A stretch of DNA of 64,000 nucleotides, taken from the NCBI RefSeq assembly GCF_002160145.1, contig NZ_NFKA01000019.1, positions 1-64,000 of the forward strand, given 5' to 3'. The notes under the pieces are model-generated. The model made no database searches. It saw nothing but the letters and a program-made list of their open reading frames with translations, and was not told the DNA's origin. The translations under genes and the position numbers were made by a program. Position 1 is the stretch's first letter, and each line of letters begins with the position of its first letter. The DNA comes from Gemmiger sp. An194 (GTDB lineage Bacteria; Bacillota; Clostridia; Oscillospirales; Ruminococcaceae). Positions 51,010 through 60,087 of this stretch are shown here, piece by piece.

Positions 51010-54000
51010 GGCTCCTCCTTCTCGTTTGTTGCCGGGGCTTCTCCGGCGCCGCCGGAGATAAGGCGGTATACATCCTCCAGCTCCATGGGGCGGTAATAGT
51101 AAAAGCCCTGGATCATGTCGCAGCCGGATTCCCGGATCATCCGGTTCTGGGCCGGGGTCTCAACGCCCTCCATACATACCTTTTTGCCGAACCGGTGGCA
51201 GGCGTATACGATGCTGGAGAGGAAGTTCATCTTGTCCTCCGAGGCGGCCATCTCCAGCAGCAGAGAACGGTCCAGCTTGATGATGCTGGAAGGATATTGC
51301 AGCAGCATGCGCAGCGAGGAATACCCGCTGCCGAAATCGTCCAGTGCGATGCCGATGCCCATCTCATGGCAGGCATCCACGAAGCGCATCAGGTGTTCGG
51401 GCTGCTCGTCCATGCAGCTTTCGGTCATTTCCGCCACCAGGCGCTCGCTGCTGACCCGGTATTTTTCCAGGGTGGCGCGCATGAAGTCGGTGAATTTCTC
51501 GTCGGACAGCTGCTGCAGGCTCACGTTGAAGGTAAGATAAAACTCCGGCATGCAGGCGGCAAGGCGCATGCAGTTGCAGGCCGTCTGCTCAAAGACCCAG
51601 CGGCCCGCCAGCTGGATCAGGTTGCCCTTTTCCAGCAGGGGGATAAAGATGGCGGGAGAAACATCCCGCCCCTGGAAGGACCAGCGCAGCAGGACCTCGC
51701 CGCCCACCACCCGGCCATCCTGTGCGGAGACCACCGGCTGGATCACGATGCGGAAATTTTCCATGCCCCGCAGCACGTCCCGGCTCAGGGCCAGGGCGAT
51801 GTTGGACATGTTTTTGATCTTCTCGCCGTTTTCGGGAGAATCCACCACATACAGCTGGCGGGAATCCTGCTTGGCGACCTTGATCAGCGAGACCATTTTC
51901 TCCACAAAATCCGAGGGGGAGAGCTGGTCCTTGGGGCAGTCCATCAGGGCAAAGGAGCAGGGATGATGGACCGAAAGGCCCACGCTCCGGTAACCGGCCT
52001 CCACGATCTCACGGATCTGGTGCACCAGCTCCTCCCGGCTCTCGGCACAGGCCGGGTCCACCAGGGCCAGGCAGCGCATGCCCTCCAGCCGGTAAAAGGA
52101 CATTTTGCCCATCAGATTTTTCATCAGCTCGTCGGCGATGTTGCTCACCAGATGGTCGCTGTAGGTGCGGCTGCGGGCGTTGTTCAGTTCGGTAATGCTG
52201 TTCAGGCTGAAGCCGATGGCAAGGCATTGCTGGCCGGTCTGCCGCAGCTGATCCATCCGCCCGAACATGGCGGTGACCCGGGGGAAATTGGTCACCGGGT
52301 CCACCACGAAGTCGTCGTCCTGATGGGTGACCCGCCCGGCGAAGAAGAGGGGCTTGGTCTTGTCCTCGCTCCATTGCATCAGGCCGAAGCAGCGAATCCA
52401 GACGGTTTTGCCCGCGGCGTTGCGGATCTGATAGCGCAGATCATGCACGGTGCGCTTTTCCTGCAGCATGGTCTGAATCTGGCGGCGGTACATGTCCCGG
52501 TACTGCGGGGAAGGGATGCGCTTGGCCCATTCCTTCAGAAGACCCGGCACCACATTGCTGCGGAAGCCGAATTCATCCCGCATATTGTCGGAAATATAGA
52601 ACAGATCCTTTGCCATGTCGCCGAAATAAAAATAGCTTACGGTGTTCTGCTGGGAAATGGACTGGAACAGGAATTCCATGTCGTGGTAGGTAGAGGCCAG
52701 GAAATGGTAAAACAGGCTGCTTTTGTCCGCCGCGGCATTTTCCGGGCGGCGGTCGCTTTTGCGCCGGTCAATACCGGGGATGGAGCCGTTGATCCGGTAG
52801 TAGTCCCGTTTGTCCTGGTACATAACATGGTCGGCCTGGCCGATCAGTGCGTCCAGATCAAAGGGAGGCTGATCGGACCAGGCAAACCCCACGGCCATGT
52901 GATGCTGGTCCTGCTGAATGCGCTGGCGCAGCGACTGGATGTTTTCCTCAAAGCGCTCCCGGGGCAGGTCCCGGAACAGAGCCACGAACTCGTCACCGCC
53001 GGAGCGGTAGATCCAGGGGGTCTGCAGAGTCTCCTGCAGCAGAGCGGCGCAATGGCGGATCAGCCGGTCACCTGCGTCGTGCCCCAGCGAATCGTTGGTC
53101 TGCTTGAGACTGGTAATGTCACAGTAGATCACGCCCAGCTGGCTCAGACCGCCCAAACGGGTATCCTGCTCGAACATAGCGTTCATGGCGTTGCGGTTGT
53201 AAAGATTGGTAAGAGGATCGTGGTAGCTTAAGGTGTGCAGCCTGCGCAGCAGATCCCGGCGGCCCAGCAGCGAGGCCACGAAGCGGCCCACCACATTGAT
53301 GATGGGCGCAAGCATGCCCATCATCTCCCGATTGGGATTGTCCACCCCCAAAAAGCCGATCACCTTGCCCTCGCTGGTCACCGGCCCTGCCGCCAGAGTG
53401 GTCACATCCTGGGGCTTGAGCATGGCATAGACCATGGGATACTGCAGGCGGATATCCTCCAGATCCCGGATCAGGATCACCTCATCCCGGGAGAATACCT
53501 GCATCCACCAGTCGATGCTGGAAAGGGGCACGCCCTGCAGAATGTCTTTCTGAGGGGTGACACCCTCCCGACACCATTCATAGGTGTTGTCCACCTGCTC
53601 ATCGGTGCCGATCTCAAACACGTAGGCACGGTCACACTGGAAGGTTTGGCCCAGATAACTCAGCAGCAGTTCCAGCGCATCGTTTGGATTGGTGGTGGAG
53701 AAGATCTGCCGCATGCATTCATTCAGGATGGTTTCGCTGCGGGCGTAATAGTAGGGTGTATTGCATATGACCTCGGCGTCCACATCCACGGCAACCTCGA
53801 TGCGGTAGCTGTGACCCTGCTCGGTCAGCAGACTGTCCTTGATCAGATAGCGTTTGTTGAAGACCGGGTTTTTGTGAACCCAGGAGAGAAAATGTTGTTC
53901 TTTCAGCTGATGGTTGTTGCAGAATGCGCAGGGCTGGGTACTGCCCTGCAGAACCTCGTAGCAGCGTTTGCCGGCGTAGTCTGCGGTCTGCTGATAGCCC

Positions 54001-54116
54001 AGTGATTCCCGCAGCCGGCGATTCATGTAGACCAACTGGTGCGTTTTTATATCTGAGATATAGACGAACTCGTCCATCTCCTCGAAAAAGCGTTGCAGAT
54101 GCTCCATCATATGCAT
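51006..54116 (-). CDS. PAS-GAF-GGDEF-PAS-EAL cyclic di-GMP protein
   Basis: The 1036-residue protein contains an N-terminal PAS domain (FVYISDIKTHQLVYMNRRLRE, shown in part) and a Cys-rich PAS loop (STQPCAFCNNHQ). A GAF domain follows (about 140-290), then a first GGDEF domain with YRSGGDEFVALF intact. Next are a second PAS/PAC (about 500-600), a degenerate second GGDEF, and an EAL domain from about 790. The EAL signature is GGEVLLRW; NVSLQQL, AEMTES, ALDDFGSGYSSL, IKLDRSLL and GVETPAQN are present, so phosphodiesterase residues are complete. It may both make and break cyclic di-GMP. GAGGGGAG serves ATG 54116. Promoter and upstream terminator lie at 54171-54211. Confidence 0.92.
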   Translation of the reverse strand: MHMMEHLQRFFEEMDEFVYISDIKTHQLVYMNRRLRESLGYQQTADYAGKRCYEVLQGSTQPCAFCNNHQLKEQHFLSWVHKNPVFNKRYLIKDSLLTEQGHSYRIEVAVDVDAEVICNTPYYYARSETILNECMRQIFSTTNPNDALELLLSYLGQTFQCDRAYVFEIGTDEQVDNTYEWCREGVTPQKDILQGVPLSSIDWWMQVFSRDEVILIRDLEDIRLQYPMVYAMLKPQDVTTLAAGPVTSEGKVIGFLGVDNPNREMMGMLAPIINVVGRFVASLLGRRDLLRRLHTLSYHDPLTNLYNRNAMNAMFEQDTRLGGLSQLGVIYCDITSLKQTNDSLGHDAGDRLIRHCAALLQETLQTPWIYRSGGDEFVALFRDLPRERFEENIQSLRQRIQQDQHHMAVGFAWSDQPPFDLDALIGQADHVMYQDKRDYYRINGSIPGIDRRKSDRRPENAAADKSSLFYHFLASTYHDMEFLFQSISQQNTVSYFYFGDMAKDLFYISDNMRDEFGFRSNVVPGLLKEWAKRIPSPQYRDMYRRQIQTMLQEKRTVHDLRYQIRNAAGKTVWIRCFGLMQWSEDKTKPLFFAGRVTHQDDDFVVDPVTNFPRVTAMFGRMDQLRQTGQQCLAIGFSLNSITELNNARSRTYSDHLVSNIADELMKNLMGKMSFYRLEGMRCLALVDPACAESREELVHQIREIVEAGYRSVGLSVHHPCSFALMDCPKDQLSPSDFVEKMVSLIKVAKQDSRQLYVVDSPENGEKIKNMSNIALALSRDVLRGMENFRIVIQPVVSAQDGRVVGGEVLLRWSFQGRDVSPAIFIPLLEKGNLIQLAGRWVFEQTACNCMRLAACMPEFYLTFNVSLQQLSDEKFTDFMRATLEKYRVSSERLVAEMTESCMDEQPEHLMRFVDACHEMGIGIALDDFGSGYSSLRMLLQYPSSIIKLDRSLLLEMAASEDKMNFLSSIVYACHRFGKKVCMEGVETPAQNRMIRESGCDMIQGFYYYRPMELEDVYRLISGGAGEAPATNEKEEP

Positions 54117-54170
54117 CGATTCTCCCCTCTGTGCTTCCGGTGGCTCTGCCGCCCGGTCCCTATCTTTTCC

Positions 54171-54176
54171 ATTATA
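54171..54176 (-). promoter_or_regulatory. -10 element of the GGDEF-EAL operon
   Basis: A perfect TATAAT on the minus strand, directly after the upstream gene's terminator T run and about 55 bases before the ATG. No good -35 is visible, because that position lies within the terminator hairpin. Confidence 0.45.
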
Positions 54177-54179
54177 ACA

Positions 54180-54211
54180 CAAAAAAATACCCGGCTGGGA
54201 ACCAGCCGGGT
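54180..54211 (-). terminator. Intrinsic terminator downstream of the M6 protease gene
   Basis: On the minus strand ACCCGGCTGG pairs with CCAGCCGGGT, followed by a run of seven T. It lies 145 bases past the protease stop and separates that gene from the cyclic di-GMP operon. The stretch between, 54212-54356, holds no gene. Confidence 0.85.
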
Positions 54212-54356
54212 TAAGGAAGGAAAGAAAACGATGGGGAAAATGCCTTGTGCGCTCCAAAACGAAGCGGGGAAACAGGAATTTATCCCTGCTTTGACCGAAA
54301 CAGTGCCGGTGTGAGGAGAGAGGACCGGCAAGCCCGGGCGGAGCTTGGCCGATGCG

Positions 54357-57296
54357 TTACCGGCGCTTCAGGAAGAACCACAGGCCAACGGCACCGCAGC
54401 CGCATACCCCGACCAGGCCGGCCAGCACAAGCGCGGGCTTGGACTGGAGCAGACCGCCGGACGAAGAGGAGTTCGCGGTGGCGGGTTCACTGGAGGGACT
54501 CGGTGTGGCGGAAGGCTGCTCTGTGGGCTGCACAGTGGGGGGAGCTGTGGGCTCCGCCGAGGGAGTGGCAGAGGGAACTGCCGTGGGCTGTGCAGTGGGA
54601 CGCGAAGGACGGATCACAGCGGTGCTGGGGGGAATGGTAGCAGCAGGTGCCGCAGTGGGTTGCGCCGCAGGTGCTGCGGTAGGCTGCGCTGCGGGAGCCG
54701 CAGTGGGTTGTGCTGTGGGAGCAGCAGTAGGCTGCGCCGTGGGGATGGCAGTAGGCTGCGCTGTGGGAACTGCAGTGGGCTGAGCGGTGGGAACAGGGCT
54801 GGGAGTCACGGTGGGAGCGGGTTTTTCAAAAACAGTGAAGGAAAAACTGGCGCTCATGCCCTGATATGTTACAGTAGCCTGTCGGGTGCCGGTCTGGGTG
54901 GTGTCGAAGCCGGTCAGCGTGTACTCTCCGCTGCTCAGCTCTCTGGGACCGGAGGCATAGTTGGCGAATACCCGCAGTCCCTGGGTAGAAACCTCATCGC
55001 CCTGATGGTAAGAGGTAAGAGAAGGCGGTGTGACCGATATGGACAGCAGGGAATCGGTCACATCGGGGGCGTTGAAGCGGATCATAGCTTTGCCGTCCAT
55101 ATGGTAGGAGGTGAACAGGCGGTCGCCGAATACGGTCAGAGTCGCGTTGCTGCCGCCTTTGTCCACGCGCTCACCCACCGGAGTGAACGTGCCGTTTACC
55201 AGCTGATAGACCTGCAGGTCTTTGGCCGAAGCACCATTGGGTGCGGCCAGCAGGAAGGTGGTATCCGTGCCGAAGGCCAGGCGGGGTTCGTAGGCGGCGC
55301 GGTCCAGCTTGGCGAGATCGTTCCAGGTGTCGCCGTCCAGCTGCTTCAGCACCGGGGTCTCGCCGCCCAGGGCAGCCAGCAGACCGTTGCTGCCGGCGGC
55401 CAGATCATAGGAGCTGGCACTGCCCGGGCTGGCCAGGCGGGAGAAGCCGCCATCCTGCGCCTGATAGATCAACAGCTCGTTGTTGTTGGTCACATCCTGG
55501 AAAGCCAGATACACCTGGCCCTGGCTGGTCACTGCGACCTTCGGATTGTCGAACATCCGGCCGGAGGCACAGTAGCCCTGCCGCATCAGACCGCTTTTGG
55601 TGATGGTGGCATAGCCTGCCTGGGCATAGCCGCCGGTCACATAGGCCAGATGCAGGGTCCCGCCTTGGGCGGTAAGAGAGTAGTCGTCCACATCCGGCAG
55701 CAGGCCAAGGCTTTTCCATGCGCCATCTGCCAGCATGGACAGGTACAATGCGCCGTCGCTGGCGCGCCATGCGACCACCGGGATGTCGCGCAGGCTGGTC
55801 AGAGTCACCCGATCGAAGCCGCCCGCCTGAGTGAGAGGCTGCGCGGTTACAGGGGCCCAGCCGGGGTCAGCAAAGGCGTAGAGCTGCAGCTCATCACCGG
55901 TATAGGGCAGATCGTAGCCGACGGCCATGATCTGGCCGCGGATCGGCCCCTGGGCCAGCGCTGCGCCGGAGTGAGCGGGGAACTGGGCATCCTGCCACAG
56001 GGTCTGAGGATCTGCCTGGGGAATGGTGACCGAGAAGGTCATGGACCCGTTCTGGGCCGAGGAGACATCCGAAATCACGATGCCGGAATTGGTGCCATCC
56101 GAGAAGGTGAGCGCACCCTGGGCCAGCCCGGCATTCGGGTCCGCACTGCCGATGGAGGTGCGGCCGCTCTCGGCAGAGAGGAAAGCGTTGCCCACGGTGG
56201 CCCGCTCGCTGCCCTCCACATAGCCGTTCTGGCCGGGCTGGGGGCGGAATACGTACACGCCGGTGGAGCCGAAGTAGTTGCTCAGGCCGTCCACCGTGGT
56301 GTCCACCCGGTAGACGATGAGGCCGGTGCCGCCGACGCGGGAGTCCAGAGTATCGTCGCTGTAGGGGGAGGTCTGGCGGCGCATCTCCACCACAAACAGC
56401 TCATAGGGATTGCGCTGCGAGCGGATCACATAGGCCTGGTTGCCGGCTTCGCCGGGGGCGCAGATGGAAACGTTCCGGGTCGAGCTGGTCAGTTCGGGAA
56501 GCTGGGTCCAGCCGGTGAAATGCGCGCGCAGATAGGCCAGCGGCCAGCTCAGATACCGGGAGGAAAGGGCCATGATATCCCAGGCCCCCACCGGGACCGA
56601 GCCGTCCCGGGTGTACAGGTCCGGGTAGCCCAGGGTGTGCAGGAATTCATGGCAGATCACGCCGGAGCCGTCCGCCTGGGTGGAGTCCAGCAGACGGTCG
56701 GTGTTCAGCATGTTGTAATTGGCCACCTCTTTGCCGCTGTACTGCAGGCCGGCGGGCAGGGTGTTCTGATGCGGGTACAGCGAGGGCGGCGAACCGGTGG
56801 TGTTGTCCGCCTTGCCCAGCAGCACCACACTCAGGTTGTCGATGCAGCCGTCACCGTCGTAGTCCAGAGTCTGACCCTGCAGCGCGGGGAGCTGCCGCAC
56901 CAGCTCGGTGAGAATCGAGGAGTCAATGCTGCTGGTCTGAGCCTGCTGGATGGCGAACGGCAGTTCGCAGGCGGTAAGGGTCTGGCCATCCCACTGAGGG
57001 AAGATGTTGTGTACCCGGAACTGACCACCGGAGATGGTGTTCATGTACTGGCGGAAGGAGCGGCCCTGTTCGCCGTCGTAAAGCTCCATCAACGCCTGGG
57101 CACGGCTTTTGTCCGGCTGGGCGGAAGGGGCGTTGAAATAGTCCTTATTTGGCTCGTCGCTGAAATAGGCGAAAAGTACCACGTTGGCAAACTCCCGGGG
57201 CGGTTGGCCTTCTGCCCGGGCAGGCAGAAGAAGGCCGCCGGCAGGCGCCATGCAAAGCACTAGGGCAAGCAGAGTGGCGATGCAGCGTTTGATCAT
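54357..57296 (-). CDS. Surface-anchored M6-family metalloprotease
   Basis: It has a signal peptide (MIKRCIATLLALVLCMAPAG, cut near ARA-EG). An M6 (immune inhibitor A-like) peptidase domain follows, with zinc motif HEFLHTLGYPDLY: His216, Glu217, His220, and the third ligand Asp. A beta-rich middle (about residues 400-720) has repeated strands like a lectin or propeller. One Ig-like domain of the Big_3 kind follows (PPSLTSYHQGDEVSTQGLRV), then a Pro-Thr-rich stalk of about 110 residues. A membrane helix (PALVLAGLVGVCGCGAVGLWF) and KRR tail anchor it in the membrane. About 979 residues. The protease domain would sit outside the cell, held away by the stalk. GGAGG serves ATG 57296. Host or dietary proteins are possible substrates, not shown by sequence. 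Confidence 0.9.
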   Translation of the reverse strand: MIKRCIATLLALVLCMAPAGGLLLPARAEGQPPREFANVVLFAYFSDEPNKDYFNAPSAQPDKSRAQALMELYDGEQGRSFRQYMNTISGGQFRVHNIFPQWDGQTLTACELPFAIQQAQTSSIDSSILTELVRQLPALQGQTLDYDGDGCIDNLSVVLLGKADNTTGSPPSLYPHQNTLPAGLQYSGKEVANYNMLNTDRLLDSTQADGSGVICHEFLHTLGYPDLYTRDGSVPVGAWDIMALSSRYLSWPLAYLRAHFTGWTQLPELTSSTRNVSICAPGEAGNQAYVIRSQRNPYELFVVEMRRQTSPYSDDTLDSRVGGTGLIVYRVDTTVDGLSNYFGSTGVYVFRPQPGQNGYVEGSERATVGNAFLSAESGRTSIGSADPNAGLAQGALTFSDGTNSGIVISDVSSAQNGSMTFSVTIPQADPQTLWQDAQFPAHSGAALAQGPIRGQIMAVGYDLPYTGDELQLYAFADPGWAPVTAQPLTQAGGFDRVTLTSLRDIPVVAWRASDGALYLSMLADGAWKSLGLLPDVDDYSLTAQGGTLHLAYVTGGYAQAGYATITKSGLMRQGYCASGRMFDNPKVAVTSQGQVYLAFQDVTNNNELLIYQAQDGGFSRLASPGSASSYDLAAGSNGLLAALGGETPVLKQLDGDTWNDLAKLDRAAYEPRLAFGTDTTFLLAAPNGASAKDLQVYQLVNGTFTPVGERVDKGGSNATLTVFGDRLFTSYHMDGKAMIRFNAPDVTDSLLSISVTPPSLTSYHQGDEVSTQGLRVFANYASGPRELSSGEYTLTGFDTTQTGTRQATVTYQGMSASFSFTVFEKPAPTVTPSPVPTAQPTAVPTAQPTAIPTAQPTAAPTAQPTAAPAAQPTAAPAAQPTAAPAATIPPSTAVIRPSRPTAQPTAVPSATPSAEPTAPPTVQPTEQPSATPSPSSEPATANSSSSGGLLQSKPALVLAGLVGVCGCGAVGLWFFLKRR
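54653..54797 (-). repeat. Tandem repeat encoding the PTAQPTAA stalk
   Basis: About six in-frame imperfect units of roughly 24 bases encode PTAQPTA(A/V/I)P. Variation among units is mostly at third codon positions. Copy number may vary among strains through slippage and change stalk length. Confidence 0.75.
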
Positions 57297-57586
57297 TGAG
57301 AATCCTCCATTCATGCAGTTAAAAACGAGAACTTGCTCTGCGAAAATGGGCGTATATTTTTATTATACAAAACAAGTGGGAAAAGAAAAGCCCCGGATAG
57401 CCCCAGATGGAATGAATTTACAATAGGTTTACAGGCTGTAAAGGTTACATAAAGGTTTGCCCTCACATATCTTTCACCCTTTGCACGGCGGCTTTTCACA
57501 AACTGCCGATAAAATAGGTTCGGTTTCCCGGCGGCAAACCGGCCCCGGGGGAAGGTTTTATTATCTACAAGGGGGAATCATGATCG
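57297..57586. other. Divergent intergenic region between protease and export operon
   Basis: No gene. On the minus strand a TATAAT (57362-57367) is a likely -10 for the protease gene. On the plus side TAAAAT (57510-57515) is a weak -10 for the export operon, and GGGGGA (57571-57576) is the ribosome binding site of the 57587 gene. Confidence 0.4.
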
Positions 57587-59374
57587 ATGAGTAAGGTGAA
57601 AACGGCCCTTGGCCGGGTGGGCGGATGCCTGGGACGGCACAAAAAGGCCCTGATTGCAGTGGTGTTGATTCTGGCGCTTGCGGCGGCCGGACTGTGGTAT
57701 TTCCGGCTGCGGAGGCCTTCCATGCCCGTGGCGGTGCAGGGGGGCAGCTATGTGCGCACCGTGACCCTGCAAAAGGGTACGCTGGATGACTCCATCAGCG
57801 CCAGCGGTACCGTGGAGAGCAGCGATGTGTCCAACGTGACCACCGACCTGAAATACACCGTGAAGACGGTAAATGTGCAGGTGGGCGATATGGTCGAGGC
57901 GGGAGATGTGATCTGCACCCTGGACACCGAGAGCCTGGAAAAGAGCATTGAAAAGGCCAAGGAGGCCCTGGCGGACAGCATGGCCCAGGCAGAAAAGAAC
58001 TACCAGAAGGCCCAGGAGAGCCTGGCCGAGGCCCAGACCAACGCAAGCGAGGCCAAGACCAAAATGGACGAGGCGGAGAGTGAGAAAAACGACGCCTGGT
58101 CCGCCTACGACAGTGCCCGCAGCAAGGTGAGCTCCTTCCAGAGCGAGGCGGACAGCGCTGCTGCCTGGCAGGAGAGCGCCCTGAGCGCTCTGAACGATGC
58201 CATGGCGGTGACGGCCCAAAAGCAGACCGCCTACAACGATGCCTATGGCGCCTGGAAGACCGAGAGTGACCGGCAGCTGGCGGCGGGGTATCAGCCCGCC
58301 GAGGGCGACGCGGAAAAGCTGGCCGGACTGAAGAGTGCAATGGATAATGCCCAGGTCCAGCTGGATGCGGCAAATGCGGCCCAGGCCAGCGCCCAGACGG
58401 CCTATGATCAGGCTGCCGTGCAGGCACAGGAGAAGCAGAAGGCCCTGAGCGATGCACAGAACACCGTGGGGCTGACCGGCCTGCAGACCACCTACCAGCA
58501 GGCGCAGTCTGCCTATGAGCAGGCCAAGACCGCCTATGAGCAGGCGGTGAAGACCCAGGAGACCGCCCAGGATACCTGCGACGACGCACTGGAGAGCTAC
58601 AACAAATCCACCGAGAGTGACGAGCTGACCGATCTGCAGGAGCAGCTGGAGCAGTGCACCCTGACCGCCGAGACCGGCGGCAAGGTGACCGCAGTGAACG
58701 CCACCGTGGGCAGCATGATCGAGGGCGCGGCGGCTACCATTCAGAACACGGATTCTTTGAAGGTGGTCATCACCATTCCGGAATATGACATTGAGAGCGT
58801 GCAGGTGGGCATGACCGCCCGCATCACCAGTGATGTGACCGACAAAGAGGTGAACGGCACCCTGAGCCAGATCTCGCCCACCGCCACCGGCGGCGGTTCC
58901 TCCTCCAGCAGCTTTGCGGCGGAGGTGACCGTCAATGATGCGGACAGCGGCCTGCTGATCGGCACCAACGCCAAGGTGGAGATCATCCTTTCCACCACCG
59001 AGGACGTGTTCACCGTTCCGCTGGATGCCATTGGCGAAAATGAGGCGGGCGAGAGCGTGATCTATGTGCAGACCGGCGAGGAAGACGGCGAGCCGGTGTT
59101 TGAGGAAATGGCCGTGACCGTGGGCGAGCAGAACGACTACTACGCCCAGATCAGCGGCGCGGAGCTGGAAGAAGGCATGGTAGTGCGCGCGGCGGCTGAC
59201 GCGGAGGAAGCCACCGAAGAGCTGGATATGGGAACCATGATGCCCGGCGAGATGAGCGGCATGGCCCCCGCGGGAGAAGGCGGTATGCAGGGCCCGGTGG
59301 TCATTGCTGCCCCCGCGGATGGCGGTGGCGGCGGCCGCGGCGGCATGGGCGGCGGCCCGGCGATGGGAGGCTGA
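57587..59374 (+). CDS. Membrane fusion protein of a MacAB-like exporter
   Basis: The adaptor subunit links an ABC exporter to the cell envelope. The 595-residue protein has an N-terminal membrane helix (about residues 21-39). A split biotinyl-lipoyl domain (GTLDDSISASGTVESSDVSNV, VNVQVGDMVEAGDVICTLD, and the second half CTLTAETGGKVTAVNATVG) flanks a very long Ala- and Gln-rich coiled coil (about 120-345). A beta-barrel region and a Gly-rich tail (GGGGRGGMGGG) follow. In a Gram-positive cell it probably extends the exporter through the wall; the coiled coil is longer than in many relatives. Its stop shares a base with the ATPase gene's ATG (TGATG). Confidence 0.9.
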   Translation: MSKVKTALGRVGGCLGRHKKALIAVVLILALAAAGLWYFRLRRPSMPVAVQGGSYVRTVTLQKGTLDDSISASGTVESSDVSNVTTDLKYTVKTVNVQVGDMVEAGDVICTLDTESLEKSIEKAKEALADSMAQAEKNYQKAQESLAEAQTNASEAKTKMDEAESEKNDAWSAYDSARSKVSSFQSEADSAAAWQESALSALNDAMAVTAQKQTAYNDAYGAWKTESDRQLAAGYQPAEGDAEKLAGLKSAMDNAQVQLDAANAAQASAQTAYDQAAVQAQEKQKALSDAQNTVGLTGLQTTYQQAQSAYEQAKTAYEQAVKTQETAQDTCDDALESYNKSTESDELTDLQEQLEQCTLTAETGGKVTAVNATVGSMIEGAAATIQNTDSLKVVITIPEYDIESVQVGMTARITSDVTDKEVNGTLSQISPTATGGGSSSSSFAAEVTVNDADSGLLIGTNAKVEIILSTTEDVFTVPLDAIGENEAGESVIYVQTGEEDGEPVFEEMAVTVGEQNDYYAQISGAELEEGMVVRAAADAEEATEELDMGTMMPGEMSGMAPAGEGGMQGPVVIAAPADGGGGGRGGMGGGPAMGG

Positions 59375-60087
59375 TGCAGATGCAGCCGATCATTGACATG
59401 CAGGGCATTGTGAAACGGTATTATATCGGCAAGCCCAACGAGCTGGAGATCCTGCACGGAATCGACCTGCAGGTATATCCCGGGGAATTCGTGGCCATCG
59501 TGGGTGAGTCCGGCAGCGGTAAGTCCACCCTGATGAACATCATCGGCGCGCTGGACCGGCCCACCGAGGGCAGCTATACGCTGGACGGTGTGGACATCAC
59601 CCGCGCGAAGGACAAGGAGCTTTCGGTCATCCGTAATCGGAAAATCGGCTTTGTGTTCCAGACCTTCAATCTGATCGGGCGCACCAGCGCCCTGAAAAAT
59701 GTGGAGCTGCCCATGCTCTACGCCGGAGTGCCCGCCCGGCAGCGCACCCAGCGGGCGAAGGAGCTGCTGGAGATGGTGAACATGAGCGAGCGGGCCCGCC
59801 ACCAGCCCAACGAGCTTTCCGGCGGCCAGAAGCAGCGGGTGGCCATCGCCCGGGCGCTGGTGAACCAGCCTGCACTGCTGCTGGCGGACGAACCCACCGG
59901 CGCGCTGGATTCCGCCACCAGCCGTACCGTGATGGATATCTTCCACCAGCTGCACGCCAGAGGCATGACCATTGTGCTCATCACCCACAGCCAGGAGCTG
60001 GCCGCCGAGTGCGAGCGCATCCTGACCCTGCGGGACGGCCGGTTTGTGGGCGAGAGAAAGGGGGCGGGACGCAGTGCAGCTGTTTGA
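59374..60087 (+). CDS. ABC exporter ATP-binding protein (MacB/LolD type)
   Basis: Nucleotide-binding subunit of the exporter. Walker A is [12 protein letters not shown], the Q loop is FVFQTFNLI, the signature [15 protein letters not shown], Walker [14 protein letters not shown], and the switch His in LITHSQ. At 237 residues it has the usual length for this subfamily, and the [17 protein letters not shown] start is typical. It begins at the last base of the adaptor gene and overlaps the permease gene by 14 bases, so all three are translated together. Likely exports a peptide, antimicrobial or lipid-like molecule. Confidence 0.95.
   Translation: MQMQPIIDMQGIVKRYYIGKPNELEILHGIDLQVYPGEFVAIVGESGSGKSTLMNIIGALDRPTEGSYTLDGVDITRAKDKELSVIRNRKIGFVFQTFNLIGRTSALKNVELPMLYAGVPARQRTQRAKELLEMVNMSERARHQPNELSGGQKQRVAIARALVNQPALLLADEPTGALDSATSRTVMDIFHQLHARGMTIVLITHSQELAAECERILTLRDGRFVGERKGAGRSAAV

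Noticed and set aside
50994-53231. 745-codon plus-strand frame over the GGDEF-EAL gene
   Set aside because: Opposite a gene with intact GGDEF and EAL motifs; no start signal.
54653-54797. Short repeats considered as a CRISPR array
   Set aside because: Units are contiguous, in frame and code for PTAQPTAA; there are no spacers.
57948-58610. Ala- and Gln-rich stretch of the adaptor protein as a tandem repeat or misassembly
   Set aside because: The heptad pattern fits the coiled-coil hairpin expected in this family and no DNA-level repeat is evident.
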